From Homarus americanus (lineage: Eukaryota > Arthropoda > Malacostraca > Decapoda > Nephropidae), in the NCBI RefSeq assembly GCF_018991925.1, contig NW_024738583.1:33501-97500 (forward strand): 64,000 nucleotides of DNA. The letters are read 5' to 3'. Of the stretch, positions 46,080 to 53,799 are shown in pieces. The notes beneath the pieces were generated by a model. The model was not told the origin of the DNA, made no database searches, and worked only from the letters and a program-made list of their open reading frames with translations. Position numbers and translations under genes: made by a program. Within the stretch, counting starts at the first letter, position 1. Each line of letters begins with the position of its first letter.

Positions 46080-46560
46080 ATCTAATCCTACCTATAACAC
46101 AGGGCTCCTGCCTGGGAGCAGTGACCCCGCCCCCCCCCCTCTTGGACGGGCGTCGGGCTCGTAGGGTTCTGCACCCAGGTTACCTGTGACTATAGTTATA
46201 TCTAAGAAAGTTGCCACCTACCAGTGACCCCCGGACAAGGGGTGCCCTGCACTATCACAGGTTCCCTTGCCGGATCGACCGTATCGCTAAGTCCCGCCTC
46301 CCGTTCAAAGAACGGAGTGCATGAGGGGGATGAAAAAAGGAAAGAAGAGGACTTAGAGAGTAGAAACAGCCTACCTTCCACGCCACGTTCGGTTAGCCAA
46401 TCAGAGCACCGCAGTAAACGTGCATGTATCACGCCACCGTGGGGCACCACTGATTGGCCAATCCAGGACGTAGACGCACGGGTAGTAGTCAAAATTTGGG
46501 GAGCCCAAATATTTGTTTTGTCCAAAAGTTGGAATTTCCCGTACAATCTGTGATGGTAAT
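46080..46560 (-). promoter_or_regulatory. LINE F 5' UTR / candidate internal promoter
   Basis: Region upstream of ORF1, more GC-rich than the element body. It contains CCAAT-type boxes: AGCCAATCAG (about 46394-46403) and the back-to-back dyad GATTGGCCAATC (about 46451-46462). CCAAT boxes are common activator sites (NF-Y type). There is a C10 run near 46129-46138. LINE promoters lie inside their 5' UTR, so a role in element transcription is plausible but untested. Confidence 0.45.
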
Positions 46561-46599
46561 TACACCGTCACTATGTTGAGTAAGTACAATCACTAGGAT

Positions 46600-47102
46600 T
46601 GAGTGTCTTATCACAACAAAGTTGCAGACTGCTCAAACATGCAGCAAAAGAGGCAGGTCTTCGCAGCTCCGGGTCCAGCAGTCTCCCACCCTGGCCAGCA
46701 GAGTCTGGCAAAAGATAGAACGATCAGAGCAAGAACTCCTTCAAAGACTCCCGCCAGATAACGACAACAACCATACATGGTTCCCAAAAAGTTACCAAAT
46801 CTCAATAGGTCCATTACCCGATCTATACGGCCAGGCAATAGACAGCCTCCCTAGACCAGCATCCGCCAGTAGGGTCGGCGTAATATGAAATAAGGCCCTC
46901 AAAACACCCATGTATGGGATAGGGTAGGCTGTCTAGTGCCTGTACCGACAGACTATAACTAACCCATGACACAGCCCGCCCTCTCTTACCTCCTCCTAAA
47001 TTACTTCAATTTCCGAACTATAACTTCTTTCCCCCACCTCTAATCTTCTTTCACCCTTCCCCCCCCTTTCTCTAAAAAAATAAAAAAAAATAAAAAAAAA
47101 AT
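46600..47102 (+). mobile_element. LINE E2 3' end with A-rich tail
   Basis: Plus-strand C-terminal coding piece (46622-46888): SPTLASRVWQKIERSEQELL, HTWFPKSYQISIGPLPDLYG, stop TGA at 46888; then a pyrimidine-rich 3' UTR and an A-rich terminus TAAAAAAAATAAAAAAAAAA (about 47075-47092). The first 25 residues align with the last residues of E1, so it is a related but separate copy rather than the direct continuation of E1. Confidence 0.68.
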
Positions 47103-47217
47103 ATTCCGGCTCCATGCTTTGGATTCAAGAGCCAATACTCCTGGGGTTCACGGCACACAGAGAGGGTAGGTTGGCAATGCTGATTGTACCAGTTGGAAGT
47201 GGAAGAGGCTGTACAAT

Positions 47218-47519
47218 GTACATGTATTACTATAGTGTACAAATACTATTATAGTATACATGTACTAACATTGTGTACCTTCATTACTATAATGTACAAG
47301 TACTACTGTAGTGTACAAATACTACTATAGTGTACATGTATTACTATTGTGTACAGGTATTACTATAGTGTACAAGTACTACTGTAGTGTACAAGTACTA
47401 CTATAGTGTACAAGTACTACTATAGTGTACAAATACTACTATAGCGTTCATGTATTACGATAGTGTACAATACTACTATAGTGTACATATACTACTATAG
47501 TGTATAGTACTACTATAGT
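47218..47519. repeat. 19-bp satellite, block 2
   Basis: Units such as TAGTGTACAAGTACTACTA and TAGTGTACATGTATTACTA. Continuous in register and orientation with block 1, and interrupted at 47520 by the nuclease-gene fragment. Confidence 0.92.
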
Positions 47520-48508
47520 GCAGCTTCACTCCTCTGGTGTACACAACCTTTGGTGGGATGGGACCAAGTGCAGGAGTCGATGCCATTTTATTACCTTTAT
47601 ATTAAATATCCTAATCCATAAGTAGCTATCCTAGCTGTGTTGAGTTAGATGAGCTGCAGATCTATGCGGCATTCCGTGACTGTTGCCTCATAGTCAATAT
47701 CTGCAACTGTTGTCGGCTTTGGGGCCGATTCTCTCGTTCCCCTGAGGCAGAGTAAAGCAGACCTGAGGAGAGAGAAGGACAGTCGACATCTCAATCAGGC
47801 TGTAACATAACTTCTGGGCTGCTGCTTCTGTTCGGAGATCGTCTCCGTGGGTCTGTCGTAGAAGCATCTTGCACTTGGTCCCATCCCACCAGAGGTTGTG
47901 AACACTAGATGAGTGAAGCTGCCTTGATCAACGTTCTGATTTCTCTCCCCATATGCCCTTATCTTGTCGTTCTCGTTCCTCCTGTGTGCAGCATCGAGAG
48001 TTAGGTTACGGTGACATGCGGCTATGGGATCAAAAATCTTGATGTCGAAGAAGGCTCGCTGTCCCCGCGTCCAGAATCCTCGAGCACTGACGTCAACAGA
48101 GGCTTCGTGGATGTGTTTGAAGTCCAATGTTGGATATTCTCACCGTCCAATGGAAGGAGGGTCGGTTCTACCCTGACATCACGACAGATTTCTTTCAACA
48201 TATTTGCTGTGAGATCCCTTACTTCGTCATGCCTCATGCATATGAAGCCCCCTTTCTTGCACACCATGGCGTGATTGATGCCACAGGAAGAGCCACACAC
48301 GCATTGGGAGGGCAAGATGCTTCTACGCCAGACTCGCGGAGGTGCTATCCGAACAGAAGCAGCAGCCCAGAAGTTATGTTTCAGACTGGATGAGATGTCG
48401 ACTGTCCTTCTCTCTCCTTAGATCTGCTTTCCTCTGCCTCAACGGAAGGAGAGCATCGGCCCCAAAGCCGACAACAGTTGCAGTTATTGACTATGAGGCA
48501 ACATTCAC
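47520..48508. mobile_element. Self-nested R2-like endonuclease gene fragments
   Basis: Two copies of one retroelement ORF end, in opposite orientations. Outer copy, plus strand: 47520-47572 (reads SFTPLVYTTFGGMGPSA) and 48312-48508 (RCFYARLAEVLSEQKQQPRS, MRCRLSFSLLRSAFLCL, TVAVIDYEA). Inner copy, minus strand: 47573-48311. Taking out the inner copy and one GCA trinucleotide rejoins the outer reading as ..AAGTGCAAGATGC.., exactly what the inner copy shows at that point. The whole unit is embedded in the 19-bp satellite. Confidence 0.8.
47640..48311 (-). pseudogene. R2-like CCHC/restriction-type nuclease C-terminus
   Basis: Inner minus copy. From 48311: LPSQCVCGSSCGINHAMVCK (zinc-knuckle-like C-x-C..H..C), GGFICMRHDEVRDLTANML, RVEPTLLPLDGENIQ; a frameshift near 48125; then ASVDVSARGFWTRGQRAFFD and IKIFDP (possible D..D-x-K nuclease core), KIRAYGERNQNVDQGSFTHL, VFTTSGGMGPSARCFYDRPT, a TGA near 47800, and C-terminus ..DIDYEATVTECRIDLQLI with AATAAA about 60 bases further on. 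The order zinc knuckle, RHDE, nuclease resembles R2-type LINE C-termini. It is also a very common uncharacterised protein end in invertebrate repeats, so the family name is tentative. Confidence 0.6.
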
Positions 48509-49262
48509 TGTAGTGTACAATTGTACATGTACTTCTATAGTGTACATGTACCACTATAGTGTACATGTACTACTATAGTGTACTGTACTACTATAGTGTC
48601 CATGTACCATTATAGTATACAGTACTACTATAGTGTACATGTACCACTATAGTGTACATGCACTACTATAGTGTACAGTACTAATATAGTGTACATGTAC
48701 TACCATAGTGTACAGTACCACTATAGTGTACATGTACCACTATTGTGTACAGTACTACTATAGTGTACATGTACAACTATAGTGTACAGTACCACTATAG
48801 TGTACATGTACCACTATTGTGTACAGTACTACTATAGTGTACATGTACCACTTTAGTGTATAATTCTACTATAGTGTACATGTACCACTATAGTGTACAG
48901 TACTACTATAGTGTACATGTACTACTATAGTGTACATGTACCACTATAGTGTACAGTACTACTATAGTGTACATGTACAACTATAGTGTACAGTACTACT
49001 ATAGTGTACAGTACTACTATAGTGTACAGTACTACTATAGTGTACATGTACAACTATAGTGTACAGTACTACTATAGTGTACATGTACTACCATAGTGTA
49101 CAGTACCACTATAGTGTACATGTACCACTATTGTGTACAGTACTACTATAGTGTACATGTACAACTATAGTGTACAGTACTACTATAGTGTACATGTACT
49201 ACTATAGTGTACAGTACCACTATAGTGTACAGTACCACTATTGTGTACATGTACCACTATAG
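48509..49262. repeat. 19-bp satellite, block 3
   Basis: Here 19-bp units (TAGTGTACATGTACCACTA) alternate with 18-bp units (TAGTGTACAGTACTACTA) to give an approximately 37-bp dimer. It ends in CCACTATAG at the LTR element boundary. Confidence 0.93.
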
Positions 49263-49704
49263 TGTAATAGCCGGATTACTGTTTATTCTGTCTAAGTTAA
49301 TTAGGCTAGTACATTCATATTATATTGGGATTTAGTAGCAAAACCCAATTGTCTGTTTATCCATTTATTTAGGAACTGCTATTGCTACAATTCCAAAGTG
49401 TAAATCAACCCTAACTTATCACTGTAGCTATGAGTGTTAAGAGAAGGATGGAGGCTATGTAAATAGACCTGCTTAAATACGTCCGACTTGTGTGAGTCAT
49501 GGAGGAACAATGCCCCCAGGGTGCCGGCTTCTCAATGCTGCTCTAAGCAGTCACTGGCCGCACCTCAAGGAAGCTACCAATCACGTGACATGAACATGAC
49601 ACCTCATAGCCAGTGGGAAGTTACAGGGGATGATATGGTATATAAATCAAATGTAATTAACCCATTTATATAATCTTTCTGTTTATGAGACAGGGGCTAT
49701 TACA
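49263..49704 (-). repeat. LTR (downstream LTR on the minus strand)
   Basis: 442 bp, TG..CA ends. In minus orientation it contains TATATAAATGGG near its start and AGAATAAACAG (AATAAA poly-A signal) near its end. The hairpin TTGGG(A/T)TTTAGTAGCAAAAC.. is imperfect by one base in this copy (about 49338-49362). Confidence 0.88.
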
Positions 49705-50159
49705 TTGCTCGGTCACCTACCTTCCAAGCTCCCCGAGGACTAAACTAAACTCGTAGAATACATCCTATACATATACCTAACCATGTTACAAACTATATGT
49801 AGACACTAAGCTGAGGACTCTGAAACCGTAGGTTTTTTCATCAACTACTGGGGTCCTAGACTTAAGTGGCTTACGGGCTAGTATGTTATGTACAATGGTC
49901 AACTTGGATGACACTGACTTATAATAACAAAACAGAAACAAAACTCCCAGAATTAACACAATTGTGGGAATTGTTAAACTTGGTATTGCCTAATTAGCTT
50001 AGGCAGAATAAACAGTTAACCGACTATTACATAAAGGTGACAGCAGTTGTTTCGAATTTTGAAACCAGTACAGACGTGACAAATCGTCAGTGTTTACTGA
50101 TACAAGAAAAACAATAAACAGTGATGTGTTACATGAAATATCCAAGTGGAGTGATATAT

Positions 50160-50178
50160 CCCACCTCTGCCACCTTTA
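50160..50178 (-). promoter_or_regulatory. Primer-binding-site-like sequence
   Basis: Directly after the upstream LTR on the minus strand: TAAAGGTGGCAGAGGTGGG. It resembles the TGGTGGCAGxGGTGGGAT class of primer-binding sites seen in many Ty3/gypsy-type elements, with one mismatch in the expected TGG start. This sets the element's strand. Confidence 0.55.
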
Positions 50179-50620
50179 TGTAATGGCCGGTTAACTATTT
50201 ATTCTGTCTAAGTTAATTAGGCTGATACATTTATATTAAATTGGGTTTTAGTAGCAAAACCCAATTGTCTGTTTATCCATTTATTTAGGAACTGCTATTG
50301 CTACAATTCCAAAGTGTAAATCAACCCTAACTTATCACTGTAGCTATGAGTGTTAAGAGAAGGACGGAGGCTATGTAAATAGACCTGCTTAAATACGTCC
50401 GACTTGTGTGAGTCATGGAGGAACACTGCCCCCAGGGTGCCGGCTTCTCAGTGCTGCTCTAAGCAGTCACTGGCCGCACCTCAAGAAGTTACCAATCACG
50501 TGACATGAACATGACACCTCATAGCCAGTGAAAAAGTTACAGGGGTTGATATTGTATATAAATCAAATGTAATTAACCCATTTATATAATCTTTCTGTTT
50601 ATGAGACAGGGGCTATTACA
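50179..50620 (-). repeat. LTR (upstream LTR on the minus strand)
   Basis: 442 bp, same layout as the partner. The hairpin TTGGGTTTT-AGTAGC-AAAACCCAA is perfect here (about 50254-50277). Differences from the other LTR cluster in the first 90 and the last 120 bases. Confidence 0.88.
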
Positions 50621-50764
50621 ATAGTGTACATGTACTACTATAGTGTACAGTACTACTATAGTGTACATGTACTACTATAGTGTACAGTACCACTATAGTG
50701 TACATATACCACTATAGTGTACATATACCACTATAGTGTACAGTACTACTATAGTGTATATGTC
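50621..50764. repeat. 19-bp satellite, block 4
   Basis: Resumes after the LTR element at ATAGTGTACATG. It stops near 50764 where unrelated sequence begins; a few decayed units reappear at 51216-51260. Confidence 0.9.
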
Positions 50765-51215
50765 GAAATGCAGTAAATCATAATATCATTGTAATTGGAT
50801 AAGGTACCATAATACACCTGTAATTACTGTATTTGCAAATGAATGTAATATCGGATTAAATTTGGCATATTTCGTTCTAAGTGATTCCATTGTAACCTCG
50901 GTTCATGAAAACATAGTAACGTTATATTCCTATTTGGCAACTCATCCTCTGGGGCTGAAATAGTATACAAGGTACCACATATCAGCGGAGTTACTCATGA
51001 CGCTATGGTATCACAATTAATCCTGTTTCAGTACATTATGGAGAGAATAGTTGGTATACTGCAGATATCGCGGTGATTATCAGGTGCAAGAAAAAAGAAC
51101 GAAATGTGCAACTTACAATCAGAAATACCAACCGAACCGAGACTACTGTGCAAGTGTTATTGTGTTCATTTCTGAATACATCAGGCTCGGGGGGGGGGGA
51201 TACTTTTTTGGGAGA
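50765..51215. other. Unidentified insertion in the satellite
   Basis: About 450 bp of AT-rich non-tandem sequence with satellite-like units on both sides, so it is probably another insertion. I see no inverted or direct terminal repeats, no A tail and no coding frame. A G10 run lies at 51189-51198. Confidence 0.45.
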
Positions 51216-51521
51216 GTGTACTTGAATTACTATGTATTACTACTGTATAGTGTAAGTACTTGAGGATCATTAGGTGAGGAAGATTAGAGATTTTTAACGT
51301 TTTTTCCTCAGATTTTCTCTCAATCTTAATGTATTTTTCAGATTTTTCTTTGGCTTTTAACGTATTATCTCAGATTTTCCACTGTATTAAGGAGTGTTTT
51401 AGGGTGTGGTTGAGACATAACACTCGACGAAAAGCAGCGTTATTATATGTAACCCGATCATATGTGACCACAAGTTGATGCCGTGTGTACAGGGGATTAT
51501 GACCACAACTGTACTGTATGT
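51216..51521. other. Decayed satellite and TCAGATTTT repeats
   Basis: Residual 19-bp satellite words to 51260, then three loose repeats about 38 bp apart containing TTTTTCxTCAGATTTT (51290-51390), then unique sequence. Confidence 0.5.
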
Positions 51522-52660
51522 ATTTAATAATAAACAAAATTATTTTCCAAATTTAATAAAATATGAAAAATAAAGAAGGCGGATAGACACAGGTTGTCTG
51601 CGAATCTTATTTTTTTCACAATGGTTGGTGGTGTTGTTGTAGCGGTCAGTGGGAGAGGAACCACAGGTGGCAGCAGGTGGCAGTGTTGAGGATGGTGCAG
51701 AAGCTTTTCCCTAAACTGATCATCGTGATGATCAGAGAGAGCCGAGAGGGTCAGTGTGTTGAGCGTTTCTTGATAAGTGGAGTAGAAGAGGGAGAGAATA
51801 ATCTTGCACGCCCTCCTCTGCACTCCTTCCAGGAGTTCCCGTTGTGCAGCAGTTAAGGAGGAAGACCAGGCAGGGGAGGCATAGGTCAGCTCAGGAAGTA
51901 TGATTGTTGTGTAAACACTCAAGAGCTCAGACGCGGGAACTCCGAGGGACTTGAGGCGACGGAGGAGGTGGAGACGATAGCTGGAAGATTTGACGGTTTT
52001 ACTGACGTGTGTCTTCCAGTTTAGTTTGTTATCTATAGTGACGCCGAGGAGCTTGGTGGAGTCCACAAACTGGAGTGTGTTGGGGCCCAGTGTGATGGAG
52101 GGAGGTCGGACAAGATCAGAGGAGTGGTTGATGCATACATAACCATGGTGTTGGTATGGTTGATGGTGACATGGTCGGAGGGAAGGTTGATGTATACATA
52201 ACATGGTGTTGGTATGGTTGATGGTGGCATGGTCGGAGGGGAGGTTGATGTATACATAACATGGTGTTGGTATGGTTGATGGTGATATGGTCGGAGGGAA
52301 GGTTGATGTATACATAACATGATGTTGGTATGGTTGTCGATGGACCAAGACTGTTCAGTGTATTCTGGAGGACGCTGTAGTCAGTTGTTCACTCTGATAC
52401 CCATGGTGGAGGCGTCAACAAATACCCAACAAAAAGTGGTATCCTTTAGGGCATTGTTGATGAGGAAGCAGAGAGGTGGTTCCATCCTATTGCCTTGAGG
52501 GACGCCCTGGGTGAGTGATTGAGACGCCCCTCGGAAGGTACAGCTTGGTGATGTTCAATAAGGAAGTCTTTAAGCATCCAGGGGTGAATGGCTGATGGAT
52601 TTTGTTGTGGCTGACGGAGCTGAACACTTCGCTGAGGTCTACGAGGGGATGGAGCAGAGG
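51522..52660 (-). mobile_element. LINE C5 with internal 58-bp expansion
   Basis: Minus-strand LINE C copy. Frame 51524-52348 has LGPNTLQFVDSTKLLGVTID, RLHLLRRLKSLGVPASELLS and PELTYASPAWSSSLTAAQRE, with an unusual C-terminus (AFFIFHILLNLENNFVYY). Upstream (52350-52660) the minus strand encodes RT palm remnants such as GVPQGNRMEPPL, and the catalytic YVDD box reads FVDAS. A 58-bp segment at the junction is tandemly repeated (52142-52330). Dead copy. Confidence 0.82.
52142..52330. repeat. 58-59 bp tandem repeat inside LINE C5
   Basis: Three-plus copies (starts near 52144, 52203, 52261 and partial at 52319) of a unit including ATGGTGTTGGTATGGTTGAT and GGAGGTTGATGTATACATAA. The unit corresponds to the LINE C coding segment around MVMHINLSSD, so coding sequence has been amplified locally. 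Confidence 0.9.
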
Positions 52661-52736
52661 TGTTTATTTACTTCCGGGAGAACACCGTGTACAGTTGTGT
52701 GTGTGTGTGTGTGTGTGGTGTGAAAACTACGATTGC

Positions 52737-53215
52737 CACATGAAATATATGTGGAACGTATGCGTGACGTGGAACCCATGTAGCGTTGAACGTGGCGTGT
52801 GTGGGTGACGTGGAACCCATGTAGCGTTGAACGTGGCGTGTGTGGGTGACGTGGAACCCATGTAGCGTTGAACGTGGCGTGTGGGGTGACGTAAAATCCA
52901 TGTAACGTTGAACGTGGCGTGTGGGTGGCGTGGAACCCATGTAGCGTTGAACGTGGCGTGTGTGGGTGACGTGGAACCCATGGCGTTGAACGTGGCGTGT
53001 GTGACGTGGAACCCATGTAGCGTTGAACGTGGCGTGTGTGGGTGACGTAAAATCCATGTAACGTTGAACGTGGCGTGTGGGTGGCGTGGAACCCATGTAG
53101 CGTTGAACGTGGCGTGTGTGGGTGACGTGGAACCCATGTAGCGTTGAACGTGGCGTGTGTGGGTGACGTGAAACCCATGTAGCGTTGAACGTGGCGTGTG
53201 TGGGTAGCGTGGAAG
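52737..53215. repeat. 41-bp minisatellite (CCATGTAGCGTTGAACGTGG)
   Basis: About 12 copies of a 41-bp unit containing GTGGAACCCATGTAGCGTTG and AACGTGGCGTGTGTGGGTGA. Two variants (AAAATCCATGTAACG) recur at 52888 and 53049 with the same neighbours, suggesting duplication of a four-unit block. Preceded by a short (GT)n at 52696-52716. Frames of 136-207 codons across it are artefacts. Confidence 0.94.
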
Positions 53216-53799
53216 GACAAAAACACGTCACCTCAACACTAATCATATATTTCAGGTTTAACCTCAATAAAACCTTATCTGTAAGACTCAAACCAGTTTA
53301 AATACTTTCTCGATTTTTTTAATAATATCAACAACTAGTTTGGTTAATATTAATGAAAATTGTAATACCTGTAATATCTGAAACTCCGTAATATTCCTCA
53401 AGTTTCCCCAAGTTTCCCCAATCTTCCTCAATCTACCCCAAAGTTGAGTAAATAGTTCAGGAAAGAAGAATATCTAGATAATATATATCAATCACGAAAG
53501 AAATATTTGTATATTATTAATTTTTCTTATTATATTTTCTTTTTCATTTGGTCGTGTTTTCTTCTTCATTTTTTCTGTCTCTTTCTCTTTCTATGTCTCT
53601 CCTCTCACTTTTTCTTATTCTCTCTATCTATCTCTTTCTCTCATTCTCTCTGTCGCTGTCTGATCCCACGCTTTCTATTGTCTCTCTCTCTCTCTCTCTC
53701 CCCGTGTCGTTCGCCTCAGTACACGTCACTCTTCACATACTTCTCTCGTTCCATATTCTGATCAGCTGTTTTTTGTTTATAAGTCTTGGTCATTGTCCG
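53216..53799. other. AT-rich spacer then pyrimidine-rich tract
   Basis: AT-rich unique sequence to 53510 with CAAGTTTCCCCAA words near 53400. Then a T/C-rich tract (53516-53760) with CTCTCTCTCT at 53680-53700. No gene. Confidence 0.55.

Larger units (their letters stand above)
41611..46560 (-). mobile_element. LINE F, near-complete two-ORF retrotransposon
   Basis: The best preserved element. In minus-strand order: 5' UTR (about 46560-46068), ORF1 (46067-44553), ORF2 with EN and RT (44553-41795), 3' UTR, and a (TAAA)n tail at 41611-41656. ORF1 has CCHC zinc knuckles and ORF2 has no visible RNase H after RT. I place it in the broad Jockey/I group, with the clade unresolved. The 5' boundary is approximate. 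LINE E-type fragments lie on both sides in the opposite orientation. Confidence 0.85.
49263..50620 (-). mobile_element. Short non-autonomous LTR retrotransposon (TRIM-like)
   Basis: Two direct repeats of 442 bp each (49263-49704 and 50179-50620), both starting TGTAAT and ending ATTACA, enclose only 474 bp without any open frame. A 4-bp target duplication ATAG flanks it (49259-49262 and 50621-50624). Removing the element restores a perfect satellite unit (CCACTATAGTGTACATGTAC). A primer-binding-like sequence next to the right LTR puts it on the minus strand. The LTRs differ at roughly 20 positions by eye (about 95% identity). Size and lack of genes fit TRIM-type elements that borrow proteins from an autonomous partner, which is not in this window. 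Confidence 0.85.

Noticed and set aside
46202..46553. Frames of about 110 codons on both strands upstream of LINE F ORF1
   Set aside because: They lie in the GC-rich leader of the element, have no recognisable domain and overlap each other.
40140..47102. LINE F inserted into a single LINE E copy (E1 and E2 as its two halves)
   Set aside because: The end of E1 and the start of E2 overlap by about 25 residues and differ considerably there, so they are better read as two related copies.
51051..51263. 70-codon plus frame in the unclassified insertion
   Set aside because: No domain, crosses a G10 run and ends in decayed satellite.
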